Positions 8,044 to 16,887 are shown, numbered from the stretch's first letter. The stretch: DNA of 34,450 bases from JBDKTH01 sp964558295 (GCA_964558295.1 CAZLDQ010000035.1:1-34450); one strand, 5' to 3'. The notes: a model not told the origin generated them from the letters alone. Translations and numbers: made by a program.

Positions 8044-8931
8044 CTACAACAAGCCGTAGTTGGCCAGCGTCTTACGCAGTTTGGCTTCCTCGTTGGCCGA
8101 GAGCGGCGTCATGGGCAACCGCAGTTCCCCCGTATCGCGGCCGAGCAGTTTCATGGCGGCTTTGATCGGAATTGGATTGGTCGACAACCCAAGCATGTCA
8201 CGGCAGAGCGGGAACAGGCGGCGATGCCAGCTCTGGGCCTCGGCCATATTACCTGCGTCGAAGGCATTGATCAGGGCGATCATGTCCTTGGGGACGATAT
8301 TGCCCACGACCGAGATCACGCCACGACCACCGATTGCCAATAACGGCAACGTCAAGCTGTCGTCGCCGCTGAGCACGGTCAGGTCCGTCGCACTCGTAAT
8401 CTGCGAAGCTTGATCCATCGAGCCGGTCGCTTCCTTGACCAAGGCGATGGTGGGCAGTTCGGCCAGCCGAATGATCGTGTCGGCCTCGATCGCCTTCCCC
8501 GTCCGCCCTGGAATGTTGTAAATGCAAATCGGAATGTCGACCGCCTCGGCCAAGGCCTTGAAGTGCTGATAGAAGCCTTCCTGGGTCGGCTTGTTGTAAT
8601 ACGGTCCCACGACCAGGACCGCGTCGGCGCCTTGCTTGGCCGCAAATCGGGTCAGACGCAGAGCCTCTTCCGTGCTGTTGGAGCCGGTGCCCGGCATGAC
8701 CTTGATCCGTCCGGCAGCGAGCTGGATCACCTCGGCAATCACTCGCTCATGTTCCGGATGTGACAAGGTGGGTGACTCGCCCGTGGTCCCCACGGGAACC
8801 AAGCAGGTCGTTCCGGCTTGCACCTGAAACTCCACCTGCTCTTTCAAGGCCCGGTAATCCACCTGGCCGTCCCGGAAGGGCGTGGTCATCGCAACAGAAA
8901 GACCGGCGAACTGTTCCGCTCGGGTAGGCAT
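8044..8931 (-). CDS. dapA: 4-hydroxy-tetrahydrodipicolinate synthase
   Basis: A 295-residue TIM-barrel class I aldolase, full length for the family. It condenses pyruvate with aspartate semialdehyde in the lysine and diaminopimelate pathway. Key elements are visible: GTTGESPTLS (48-57, pyruvate carboxylate loop), the YYNKPTQEGF segment at 111-120, Tyr138 in IYNIPGRTG with Arg143, and the Schiff-base lysine at Lys166 (ALVKEATGS). N-acetylneuraminate lyase is the main alternative in this fold, but the GTTGE, IYNIPGRTG and KEATG pattern favours DapA. Upstream there is a TATATT box at 8960-8965 without a clear -35 element. It is followed on the same strand by the glycosyltransferase. Confidence 0.95.
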   Translation of the reverse strand: MPTRAEQFAGLSVAMTTPFRDGQVDYRALKEQVEFQVQAGTTCLVPVGTTGESPTLSHPEHERVIAEVIQLAAGRIKVMPGTGSNSTEEALRLTRFAAKQGADAVLVVGPYYNKPTQEGFYQHFKALAEAVDIPICIYNIPGRTGKAIEADTIIRLAELPTIALVKEATGSMDQASQITSATDLTVLSGDDSLTLPLLAIGGRGVISVVGNIVPKDMIALINAFDAGNMAEAQSWHRRLFPLCRDMLGLSTNPIPIKAAMKLLGRDTGELRLPMTPLSANEEAKLRKTLANYGLL

Positions 8932-9031
8932 AGCTAATCTGTTCTCACTATCAACCAGTAATATACAAAAAACGCGGAGCCATCATACGATGTGAGGCTC
9001 GGCCTTGCCAGAGACTCCCCCTCGCTGCAGA

Positions 9032-9745
9032 TTACTCGACCAACCGTTTCATCTCACGAACCGCCTGTTCGATTCCCACCAAGATCGCCCGGGCAATGAT
9101 ACTATGGCCGATATTCAATTCGTGCATTCCCTCAATGGCCGCCACGGGCTGAACGTTACGGTACGTCAACCCATGTCCGGCATGCAGGGCCATGCCCGCC
9201 TTGCGCACCAACGTTCCGGCCTTCTGGAGGATCTCCAGTTGCTTCTGCTGAGCCCCCCCCGGCTTCGCCAGCGCGTATTGGCCCGTGTGCAATTCCACAG
9301 CGTCCGCATGGAGGGCGGCCGCCGTTTCGATCTGGCGGGGATCGGGATCGAGGAACAGGCTGACGAAGATCCCCGCATCGCGCAGCCGAGACATGACTTC
9401 CGCCACTCGCTCCTTCTGGCTGGCAATATCCAATCCGCCTTCCGTGGTAATCTCCTCCCGCTTCTCCGGCACAAGGGTTACCTGGTCCGGTTTAACCCGG
9501 CAAGCAATGGCCAACACCTCATCCGCACAGGCCATCTCCAGATTGAGCTTCACGGTCACCGTTTCGCGCAGGATTCGCAAATCGCGCTCCTGGATATGGC
9601 GTCGATCCTCACGGAGATGGATCGTGATACCGTCAGCCCCCCCGATTTCGGCAAAGGCAGCCGCCCAAACCGGGTCAGGTTCATAGGTCTGGCGAGCCTG
9701 CCGGACCGTCGCAACGTGGTCGATATTGACTCCCAATTCAGCCAT
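9032..9745 (-). CDS. pdxJ: Pyridoxine 5'-phosphate synthase
   Basis: A 237-residue protein matching PdxJ end to end. PdxJ closes the ring from 3-amino-2-oxopropyl phosphate and 1-deoxyxylulose 5-phosphate in the DXP-dependent vitamin B6 pathway. Recognisable segments are GVNIDHVATVRQAR (5-18), GADGITIHLREDRRHI (36-51, with the active-site His and Arg residues), TLVPEKREEITTEGGLD, ELHTGQYA and GHGLTYRNV. The length is normal. A strong sigma70-like promoter lies about 45 bases upstream. The next minus-strand gene (dapA) is 100 bases downstream, separated by a short AT-rich gap, so the two are probably independent units. Confidence 0.97.
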   Translation of the reverse strand: MAELGVNIDHVATVRQARQTYEPDPVWAAAFAEIGGADGITIHLREDRRHIQERDLRILRETVTVKLNLEMACADEVLAIACRVKPDQVTLVPEKREEITTEGGLDIASQKERVAEVMSRLRDAGIFVSLFLDPDPRQIETAAALHADAVELHTGQYALAKPGGAQQKQLEILQKAGTLVRKAGMALHAGHGLTYRNVQPVAAIEGMHELNIGHSIIARAILVGIEQAVREMKRLVE

Positions 9746-10113
9746 GGCAATGTCGGGACAAGGGGTGAACGAGAGGGCCTAAGGGGATCATTATAGCCGC
9801 TGGCCGCGCCCCATCAAGAAGTGTGGTCCACCACCACATGGGTTCATCCCGGAGCCGCCGAGAGTTCTCGCCTACGCGCAACCCGTTGACTAATCTGCAC
9901 TTACAAAGCCCGTCGCAAATTTCAAGAATAAGCTAAAGTTGTGGTGACGCCACGGCGGTTGGTCGCGTCTCACCGCCGGCGCGTTGCCCGTCTTCGGCTT
10001 CCGGACACCGCACTTGCGGCCCGTCTTTTCTGTCCGGCGATCCCTGGCGGGGAGGTTTGTTCGCTCGGAATCCATTTTTTGACGAACCCTTCCTTTGCCT
10101 TCACGAGACTGCG
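9746..10113. other. Intergenic region between divergent pdxJ and the small helical protein gene
   Basis: These 368 bases hold the pdxJ promoter on the minus strand near 9790-9817 and the short inverted repeat at 9822-9838. The rest (about 9840-10113) shows no gene, no strong hairpin and no convincing promoter for the plus-strand gene at 10114. An open frame crossing it is not preceded by a ribosome-binding site. Confidence 0.5.
9790..9817 (-). promoter_or_regulatory. Sigma70-like promoter of pdxJ
   Basis: On the minus strand TTGATG (9812-9817) is separated by 16 bases from a perfect TATAAT (9790-9795). Transcription would start near 9783, giving a leader of about 38 bases before the pdxJ ATG. 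A six-base-pair inverted repeat, TGTGGT-ccacc-ACCACA (9822-9838), lies just upstream of the -35 box and could be a protein-binding site. Called from sequence only. Confidence 0.6.
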
Positions 10114-10455
10114 ATGAGTATGACTTGCCATGAGTTGGCTGCGCGGATCGAGCAGTTGCAACCAGACGCCTTGCCTGGCGATGTGGCACGGTTGTGTCTT
10201 TTGCTGGCCAACTACGTTGCCGACCTCAAGGAACTTGAGGACGAAGAGAAACTGTCCCAGGCGTGGCAGGAAATGGGAATCCGTCTCCAGGCCGCCACCG
10301 ATCAGCACGCGGCCATGACCGAAGAACTCGAAGATCTCGCCCGCAGCAACCCTACCAGTTTCGAGCTCGACCAGATCTGGATTCTCATTCGAGCAATCAA
10401 GGTCCAAAGCCAGATTCTGCAACTATACGTGGGCCAACCACTGTTGGATGCGTGA
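10114..10455 (+). CDS. Small helical protein of unknown function
   Basis: A 113-residue acidic, almost entirely helical protein that I do not recognise. I start it at ATG 10114 (MSMTCHELAARIEQL) because the upstream extension to 10057 is not protein-like. A second ATG two codons on is equally possible. The ribosome-binding site is weak (a GAG about nine bases upstream). Heptad-like stretches (VADLKELEDEEKLSQAWQEM, AAMTEELEDLARSNP) suggest a short coiled coil or helical bundle, perhaps a partner subunit. There is no signal peptide or membrane segment. It is convergent with the prolyl isomerase gene, with 34 bases between the stops. Confidence 0.65.
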   Translation: MSMTCHELAARIEQLQPDALPGDVARLCLLLANYVADLKELEDEEKLSQAWQEMGIRLQAATDQHAAMTEELEDLARSNPTSFELDQIWILIRAIKVQSQILQLYVGQPLLDA

Positions 10456-10489
10456 ACCTGCCTCTCCTTCTGCCGGATCACTCGGCGCT

Positions 10490-11998
10490 CTACCGTTGCA
10501 GAAAAGGCGAAAGAGAGGTCGCTGAATTCTCTTTCTGGGGCCTCTCGCCGTCAAAGATTGTCCAAACGGGGATTTCTTCACGCAACTTGCTCAGGTACTT
10601 CTCGCGAACCCCCTTCTCCCGCTGTTCGCGAATCTTCTTGCGGATCTCAACCTGAGCTTCGACGAACGGCGTCCGTGACGCATCTTGGCGTTCGATCACC
10701 CGAACAATGTGATAGCCCTGCGCATCCTCAATGATTTGACTGAGCTGACCAATAGGAAGCCCAAAGATGGCCTGATCAAGCGCTTCCGAGACGAGACTCC
10801 CCTTGCTGGTCCAGCCCCACACGCCCCCTTGCGAAGCCGTAGGCCCCTGGGAGGCCTTTTGGGCCACTTTCGCAAACGGTACCCCGCTCAGGACCTCGTT
10901 GCCCATTCGCCCCAAGGTTGCACGGGCTTCCGCCGCAGTCTGGTGAGGAGACTTGCGAATCATCAGTTGCTCCCAGCGAGCCCGGGCGGAATGCTCGAAT
11001 TCCGCCGCGTGGTCGTGGTAGTACGCCAGCATCTCTTCGTGGCTGATTTCTTCATCTGTTGTGGTCTGTTGCTGAATCCATTGATGCGCCACGATCCGCT
11101 CAGTAAACGCCCGTTTTTCTCGTTCCAGAGAGGTTCCCAATGCAATCATCTTCTCTTCAAGTTCCCGCCGCGAATTCAGTTTTGCCTCCTTGATGCGCCG
11201 GGGTACTTCCATCAGCTCGAACTGTTCGCCCAAACGCTCCTTGATTTTGTCGATATTCTCCTTGGGAATCTTGCGTTCCGCGTCGTAATAGACCAATTTC
11301 AGATCGATTCGTTGTTCGAGCATCTTCTTCAGAAGCAGTCTGCGTTGGGCCTCCATTTCCGACGCCGGGATTTTGTCCTTGTACGGTGCCAGGATTTCGT
11401 TGATCGATGGCGTCACCTCGCTAGCCAGAATCACCTTGGGGCCAACACGGGCGAGAATCTGAGCCCCCTCGCAAAGCACGGCTTCAGGATCTGCTTGGAA
11501 CGAGTTCTCAACAGCCTGACGCGCGGAGAACGGCACCGCAGGGCGATCCGCGTCAACTCCCTCTGCCGGCGGCGACGGCGACGGCGCCGAACTCCCCGGT
11601 CGGTCAACCAAGCGAGGCGAATTGTACAAGGGGTCGGGCGTCAACCGGACAGACGCTGCTGGGGCATAACCCGACGGAGCGGGAACACCACGGGTATTTG
11701 AGTATACCGGGATATCCGATACCTCGGCCTCACCTACGTCACCCGCCTGCTGGGCAGAAGCCGTCGCCGCTGAAGCCCAAGACGGCATATACGAAGGAAT
11801 GGCCGAATTGGAGCGGAACTGCGCCGCAAATTGATCCCCGGTGGAAGATGTGTTCGAGGGGGGAGACATCGGCTGCGAGTATGCGGGAGGACTCCCCATC
11901 GCCAAGGCCAGGAATTCGCCGGTCATACCGGGGCACAAGTAGACGGCGATGCCCGTGACAATACAGACCAGTAGTGAGCCCCGATAAGGACGCTGCAC
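10490..11998 (-). CDS. Exported SurA/PpiC-type peptidylprolyl isomerase
   Basis: A 502-residue protein whose C-terminal third (about 336-438) is a parvulin-type rotamase domain (ARARWEQLMIRKSP through GGVWGWTSKGSLVSEALDQA to GYHIVRVIERQ). The middle (about 150-330) is helical and chaperone-like as in SurA (QILARVGPKVILASEVTPSI). The first 35 residues form a signal or anchor segment (LLVCIVTGIAVYLC). Residues of about 36-140 are Pro/Ser-rich and probably disordered. It likely assists folding of exported or outer-membrane proteins. The start is GTG 11998, supported by GAGG eight bases upstream. A promoter overlaps the mfd stop codon just upstream. The low-complexity insertion between anchor and chaperone part is longer than in proteobacterial SurA. 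Confidence 0.9.
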   Translation of the reverse strand: MQRPYRGSLLVCIVTGIAVYLCPGMTGEFLALAMGSPPAYSQPMSPPSNTSSTGDQFAAQFRSNSAIPSYMPSWASAATASAQQAGDVGEAEVSDIPVYSNTRGVPAPSGYAPAASVRLTPDPLYNSPRLVDRPGSSAPSPSPPAEGVDADRPAVPFSARQAVENSFQADPEAVLCEGAQILARVGPKVILASEVTPSINEILAPYKDKIPASEMEAQRRLLLKKMLEQRIDLKLVYYDAERKIPKENIDKIKERLGEQFELMEVPRRIKEAKLNSRRELEEKMIALGTSLEREKRAFTERIVAHQWIQQQTTTDEEISHEEMLAYYHDHAAEFEHSARARWEQLMIRKSPHQTAAEARATLGRMGNEVLSGVPFAKVAQKASQGPTASQGGVWGWTSKGSLVSEALDQAIFGLPIGQLSQIIEDAQGYHIVRVIERQDASRTPFVEAQVEIRKKIREQREKGVREKYLSKLREEIPVWTIFDGERPQKENSATSLSPFLQR

Positions 11999-12085
11999 AA
12001 GTCGTGCCTCGACAAGTTGAGTGGCTGCCTTACCCCATGAAGCATGGGGGACGGATAGGATGCCCCACCGAATGATCGGGGTCGG

Positions 12086-12115
12086 ATTATAGTGGCAGAC
12101 TCATCCCCGATGCAA
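12086..12115 (-). promoter_or_regulatory. Candidate promoter of the prolyl isomerase gene, overlapping the mfd stop
   Basis: On the minus strand a perfect TATAAT (12086-12091) is preceded after 18 bases by TTGCAT (12110-12115). The -35 element lies inside the last codons of mfd, whose stop is at 12101-12103. Transcription would start near 12079, giving a leader of about 80 bases before the GTG start at 11998. The -35 match is poor, so confidence is moderate. Confidence 0.45.
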
Positions 12116-15100
12116 CAGCGATTCTATCGTGTCCAGGATTTCGTCCGGTAGCGTAACCTCTTCCCCCAAAGGAAGATAGGCACTTTCCTTGTCAACCACA
12201 CGAAGCCGCCCGCCGCTAAAGACTGCCAGTTGACGAATCAGACGCTCCGAACTGTAGACAAAAACAACGTATCGCCCCTCCATGCGAATTGCGTTGATAC
12301 GCCAGCGGTGGGCCGCAATTCGCAGACCAGCCAGACGAAGCATACGTTCGACCGGATCAGGCGGGGAGCCAAAGCGGTCAAGCAATTCCGCACGGAAATC
12401 CTCCAATTCGGTCTCGCTGGTCACTCGGCTCAAACGGCGATAGAGATCGATCTTCATCCGCAATTCGGGGACATACGACCGCGGCAGATAGGCCTCGTTC
12501 GGCAAATCGATATCCACGTCGATCGAAGCCTTGGGCGGCAACCGCTTGAGCCGACGCACGGCATGCTCCAGTAACTGGCAGTACAGTTCGTACCCAACCA
12601 TGGCGATGTGCCCGCTCTGTTCCGTCCCCAAGATGTTCCCGGCGCCGCGAATCTCCAGATCTCGCATCGCCAAAGCAAAGCCGGCCCCCAGGTCGCTAAA
12701 CTCCTCGATGGCGCGCAGCCGACGAGCAGCATGGGTGGGGACATGCTTGTTCGGATCCACCAGAAGGTAGCAGTAGGCGCGATGCTTATAGCGTCCCACC
12801 CGACCACGGAGTTGGTGCAGATCGGCCAGTCCGTAGCGATCAGCCTCGTCGACGAAGATTGTGTTGGCGTTGGGGATGTCTAGTCCGCTTTCGACGATCG
12901 TCGTGCTCAGCAGGATGTCGAACCGATGGTTGACGAAGTCAAGCATCACCTGTTCGAGTTGCTGTTCAGGCATCTGAGCATGCCCAATCGCCAGGGAAGC
13001 CTCCGGCACAATTTGGCGGAGCTTGGCAGCCAGACTCTCAATGTCGTTGACCCGATTGTGGACAAAGAACACTTGCCCATTGCGGTTCAGTTCGCGAAGA
13101 ATCGCGTGGCGGATCAGTTCAGCATCAAAACGGGCCACTCGCGTCTCCACTGAAAGCCGCTCCTCCGGCGGCGTTTCCAGATTGGAGATGTCGCGCAGTC
13201 CCAGAAGCGACATATGCAGGGTCCGCGGGATCGGTGTCGCCGTCATTGTCAAAACGTCAACGATCTGACGAAGCGTTTTGAGTCGCTCCTTGATCTCGAC
13301 CCCAAACCGTTGCTCTTCATCGATGATGACCAAGCCCAGGTTGTGAAACCGCACGTCAGGCTGTACGAGCCGATGCGTGCCAATCACGATGTCAACTCCA
13401 CCACTGGCCAGCCGCTCGATGGTTTCGGCCTGCTCCTTCTTGGTGGAAAAACGCGACAACGAAGCTATCTGGAAGGGGAACTCGGCCAAGCGGCTGCTGA
13501 AGGTCCGGAGGTGCTGCTCAGCAAGTACGGTGGTGGGAACGAGAACAGCCACCTGATAGCCTGCATCCACCGCTTTGAATGCGGCACGCATGGCCACCTC
13601 AGTCTTGCCAAAGCCAACATCGCCACAGAGCAGCCGGTCCATTGGCCGCGGCTCGCACATGTCATGCTTGATTGCTTCGATCGCGGCCAACTGGTCGTTC
13701 GTTTCCAGGTAGGGAAATGAGGCGTCAAACTCCTGCTGCCACTCCGTATCGGCAGGAAACGAAATGCCAGCTCTTGCAGCGCGAATGGCCTGAACCTGAA
13801 GCATTTCCGCCGCTAGATCATTGACCGCATTTTCCACGGCCTGCTTCTGCCGCATCCAAAGCCGACCGCCCAGCTTGGCCAACTGCGGTCGGCTCTTTGC
13901 ACCGCCGACATACTTCTGCACGAGGCCAATCTTGGAGCTGGGGACGAACAGCTTCGTCCCCTCGCGAAACTCCAGTTCCAGATGCTCTTCCGCCTGCTGG
14001 TCCTTTTTCAATAGCTTCATTCCCCGATACCGGCCTATTCCGTGCATCAGGTGAACGACCAGATCTCCTTCGCGCAACTCCAGGAAGCTGTCGATCGCCC
14101 GGCTCAGACGCCGCCGTGTTGGACGCCGTAGATCCTCGCGATTAAACAGCTCGCTGCTACTCAACAGCGTCATGCCCTCAGACACCAAGCGGAATCCATG
14201 ATTCAGCCGCCCAAGGGGGAAGAAAAGCTTTCCTTCACCAGCCAGCCGCGTTGTACCAAACACTTCGGCCAGGCGGCGCACTTCGGCTTCCGTCTCACAC
14301 ACCAAATAGACCTCTTGCCCCACGCCGGCTTCGTCAAGCTCATCACGAACCTTGCGAATGTCGCCACTGAACCGTTCCACCGATTCAATCTTCAACCGGC
14401 AGGTGGTTTCCACGGAACTGGCGGCCAAGGCCGATGCGGCTATCGAAGGAAAACGCAGCACTCGCTCCCATACGCTTGCCAACGGGTGGACGTCCTGTGG
14501 TCGCTCAAGCCGTTGCAGGTAGCGATTTCCCTCCTCCTGCAAGTCCTCCGGCTCCACTAACAGAAACCAGCTTTCTGCGGGCAGATAATCAGCCATGTGC
14601 CCACGGTACACCGCCTCCGGCTCCAGGGCAGTCAAATCGATGGAGTCTAACTTGGCCAGGCTTCGCTGGGTGGAAATCTCAAAGCAACGTATCGACTCGA
14701 TTTGATCGCCAAAGAATTCGATACGAATCGGCGTCTCGCAATCGGGAGCGAAGACGTCAAGGATTCCACCTCGCAACGAAAACTCCCCAGGCAACTCCAC
14801 AGCAGGCGTGCCATGAAACTCATTCTCGGCCAGCCAGCGGACGAGCGACTGCATATCGATCTCGTCGCCGACACGCAACGAACGCGTCTGTTGCAACAGA
14901 CACGAAAGCTCAGGAACGGGCTGGAGAACGCTTTGGATGCACGTGATGATCAGCCGCGGCGGCTCATCGCCTTGGAGCGACTTAAGGATTCGCAGCCGTT
15001 CACCAAAAGTCTCGTCAGGGCTGACGCGATCAACCTTGAGTACCTCACTCGGCGGGAAGCAGGCCGGAGTAAGCTTGGTAAACAACCGTAGATCGTCAGC

Positions 15101-15334
15101 AAAATCGTCGATATCGTCCGCATGCGGACAGACAACAACAAGCGGTGCCGGGGCATGCCGAACGATCGAAGCTGCTACCAGCGCGCAACTCGAACCCCAG
15201 ACTCCGTCCAGCGTCGCCGCGTGTCCCGCCTTCAAGGCCGCGACGACCTCCGGAAAGCCCTCGTGCTTCTCCAGACGCTCGACCAGCTTCAGAAGCCGGT
15301 CCGACGCGATTACGGCCGTATCGGCTGATAGCAT
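12101..15334 (-). CDS. mfd: Transcription-repair coupling factor
   Basis: A 1077-residue Mfd, close to the usual 1100-1150. It displaces RNA polymerase stalled at DNA lesions and recruits UvrA. The N-terminal UvrB-like module is followed by the RNA-polymerase interaction domain near 418-520 (GDLVVHLMHGIGRYRGM), a RecA-like translocase with Walker A GDVGFGKTEVA (about 568-578), VLVPTTVLAEQH, the DEEQ box (about 670; IIDEEQRFGVEIKERLK), TMTATPIPRTL, the second helicase lobe (VESGLDIPNANT, QLRGRVGR), and a TRCF C-terminal domain (about 950-1050). No key motif is missing. It starts at ATG 15334 with no evident Shine-Dalgarno sequence. A promoter sits almost against the start codon. The arginine-tract gene lies upstream on the same strand. 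Confidence 0.98.
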   Translation of the reverse strand: MLSADTAVIASDRLLKLVERLEKHEGFPEVVAALKAGHAATLDGVWGSSCALVAASIVRHAPAPLVVVCPHADDIDDFADDLRLFTKLTPACFPPSEVLKVDRVSPDETFGERLRILKSLQGDEPPRLIITCIQSVLQPVPELSCLLQQTRSLRVGDEIDMQSLVRWLAENEFHGTPAVELPGEFSLRGGILDVFAPDCETPIRIEFFGDQIESIRCFEISTQRSLAKLDSIDLTALEPEAVYRGHMADYLPAESWFLLVEPEDLQEEGNRYLQRLERPQDVHPLASVWERVLRFPSIAASALAASSVETTCRLKIESVERFSGDIRKVRDELDEAGVGQEVYLVCETEAEVRRLAEVFGTTRLAGEGKLFFPLGRLNHGFRLVSEGMTLLSSSELFNREDLRRPTRRRLSRAIDSFLELREGDLVVHLMHGIGRYRGMKLLKKDQQAEEHLELEFREGTKLFVPSSKIGLVQKYVGGAKSRPQLAKLGGRLWMRQKQAVENAVNDLAAEMLQVQAIRAARAGISFPADTEWQQEFDASFPYLETNDQLAAIEAIKHDMCEPRPMDRLLCGDVGFGKTEVAMRAAFKAVDAGYQVAVLVPTTVLAEQHLRTFSSRLAEFPFQIASLSRFSTKKEQAETIERLASGGVDIVIGTHRLVQPDVRFHNLGLVIIDEEQRFGVEIKERLKTLRQIVDVLTMTATPIPRTLHMSLLGLRDISNLETPPEERLSVETRVARFDAELIRHAILRELNRNGQVFFVHNRVNDIESLAAKLRQIVPEASLAIGHAQMPEQQLEQVMLDFVNHRFDILLSTTIVESGLDIPNANTIFVDEADRYGLADLHQLRGRVGRYKHRAYCYLLVDPNKHVPTHAARRLRAIEEFSDLGAGFALAMRDLEIRGAGNILGTEQSGHIAMVGYELYCQLLEHAVRRLKRLPPKASIDVDIDLPNEAYLPRSYVPELRMKIDLYRRLSRVTSETELEDFRAELLDRFGSPPDPVERMLRLAGLRIAAHRWRINAIRMEGRYVVFVYSSERLIRQLAVFSGGRLRVVDKESAYLPLGEEVTLPDEILDTIESLLHRG

Positions 15335-15347
15335 GATGCGGTTGTCA

Positions 15348-15375
15348 ATTGTATGGCAACTCCCGCATCGATCAA
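15348..15375 (-). promoter_or_regulatory. Candidate mfd promoter implying a very short leader
   Basis: On the minus strand TTGATC (15370-15375) is followed after 16 bases by TACAAT (15348-15353, five of six consensus). Only 13 bases separate the -10 box from the mfd ATG, so transcription would start about six or seven bases before translation. This fits the lack of a Shine-Dalgarno sequence and suggests a near-leaderless message. Inferred from sequence alone. Confidence 0.45.
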
Positions 15376-15559
15376 AGACGAAAAAAGAACGACCTTACCT
15401 AGTGGGGGAACTCCACCAGCCGCCGAAAGACCAACGACCGCACACGCGACGGACGCCAACCAGCAACATACTGACAGCCGCCCCCAATATCACGCGCCCC
15501 GCCCCTCCGGCCATCACCGATTCCGCAGAATGCAGAGACTCGGTTCAAACCGCCTTCGG

Positions 15560-16555
15560 CTAGTTTCGGTTTCGGTTGCCGCGAGATCGCTGCTGCCCAC
15601 TCGACGCCTTGGCCCGAGCCTCCATGTTGCGGGTAATCACGATACCCACCGCCTCATCCCAAGTGGGAATGCCGCGATGAACCGGACGCTCATCACCATC
15701 GTCGTCGATTCCATCGCCACGATCGTTCTCATCACCGATCTCAACATGGGACAATTCAGTGATCGACTCATCAAGCGGTACCAGAGCCGCCTCTCCGGCC
15801 TCGCTCATCAGCGATGGATTCACCGCAGATTCCGCCGTCCGCGTCTCAGCTTTCTTCTTATTGGAACTCCGACGCCGGCGACGACGTTTGCCTCGACTGG
15901 GAGCTTCCTTAGAAACCGGCGACGATGGGCTAACGATCAGCGATTCGCTACTGTCAGACACACCTTCCGATCGCTCGCCTTGCTCGCCGACGCCCACCTC
16001 TCCCTCAAAAGACACTTCAGGATTCTCAGTAGCCGCCTGCCCTTCCTCGGAACTACGCGGACGCCGCCGTCGGCGCCGTCGACGACGTTTCTTATCGGGA
16101 GAACCTTCTTCAATCGCTTCCGTGTCCACCCGGTCAACCAATTGATCGCGCAACTGCCCAGCGTCCTCGCCAGACACTTCAACGACGTCAATCACATTGA
16201 CGTCCGTTTCCGCCGGCTCCATGACGACGGCGGGCGGCTCGACAGGAACCGATGTCAAGATCTTTGGTTCGACGACTTCGGTGCTTGCGATTTCCAACGC
16301 CGGCTGAGGGGGCGTCTCAGCCTCCACAACCACCCCTAACTGTTTCGCAAGCCTTAACCAATCCGAGGGGCTCCGCTGGGCCTCTGGGCGAGAAAAACTG
16401 TAGCGAGGCCCTTCAAATGCAGCGGCAGCAAGCTCCTCATTACCTGCCTTTTCGGTGGAAGACCGCTCCTCCTGCTTCTTTTCCTCCGGAGGCGAAGCGG
16501 CGCCTAGCTGCGAAGCCAACAACGCCCAGTGATCCACTCGTTCCTGATCAGTCAT
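15560..16555 (-). CDS. Arginine-tract, mostly disordered protein (possible RNA-binding)
   Basis: A 331-residue protein that I do not assign to a named family. The N-terminus (DQERVDHWALLASQLGAA) and a second helical motif with the same flavour (SPSDWLRLAKQLGVVVEAE, about 62-80) look like a degenerate internal repeat. The middle is acidic and disordered. It is interrupted by two basic tracts, DKKRRRRRRRRRPR and GKRRRRRRSSNKKK, reminiscent of the arginine-rich RNA-binding segments of RNase E/G scaffolds. The C-terminus carries a short ordered-looking motif, GIPTWDEAVGIVITRNMEAR, followed by a Gln/Arg/Asn-rich tail. The alternation of acidic and poly-Arg blocks suggests nucleic-acid binding or condensate formation. 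It lies 225 bases upstream of mfd on the same strand. Real gene likely; function not known. Confidence 0.75.
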   Translation of the reverse strand: MTDQERVDHWALLASQLGAASPPEEKKQEERSSTEKAGNEELAAAAFEGPRYSFSRPEAQRSPSDWLRLAKQLGVVVEAETPPQPALEIASTEVVEPKILTSVPVEPPAVVMEPAETDVNVIDVVEVSGEDAGQLRDQLVDRVDTEAIEEGSPDKKRRRRRRRRRPRSSEEGQAATENPEVSFEGEVGVGEQGERSEGVSDSSESLIVSPSSPVSKEAPSRGKRRRRRRSSNKKKAETRTAESAVNPSLMSEAGEAALVPLDESITELSHVEIGDENDRGDGIDDDGDERPVHRGIPTWDEAVGIVITRNMEARAKASSGQQRSRGNRNRN

Positions 16556-16887
16556 GTTCTGCAGCTTCTTGTTCTAGCAGGCCTTTAATCAGCCTCCTCC
16601 CAATCCGTAGAAGAATCTTTAATATAAACCTTTTGCGACCGATTGGGAAGCGGCCTTTGCCTGTCGTCACAGTGATTCGCGCAGATCATCCTGACGACAG
16701 TTTGGCCGTGATCAGGCCTCACCAGCCAAGGGGTGCTCGGCTTGGCGTCACTTTCATAAAATGTTAATTGTAAGCACATTATGCCTGGTTCACACAACTC
16801 GCCGCCGAAGTATTCCGACATTCCGGCATCCGCTTCGCTCCAAGGTCTTTGCCGGTTTCCGTATACTCTTTCGCAGGAAGGACGGCC
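16556..16887. other. Divergent intergenic region with two stem-loops
   Basis: These 332 bases separate the arginine-tract gene (minus) from the CARDB-like gene (plus). I see no gene here. They contain a strong two-part stem-loop at 16661-16700 and a second hairpin, GCCAAG-(10)-CTTGGC, at 16725-16746. An AT-rich segment near 16755-16785 could hold promoter elements, but no convincing -35/-10 pair was found. GGAAGG immediately before 16888 is the ribosome-binding site of the plus-strand gene. Confidence 0.5.
16661..16700. other. Strong stem-loop with symmetric internal loop
   Basis: CTGTCGTCA (16661-16669) pairs perfectly with TGACGACAG (16692-16700). Inside, TGAT and ATCA extend the helix after a 3x3 internal loop, closing an eight-base loop. 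It lies about 190 bases upstream of the ATG at 16888, and there is no T-tract on the plus strand. It may be a leader RNA structure, a transcription-factor operator or part of a small RNA. The pairing is certain from the sequence; the role is not. Confidence 0.6.
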
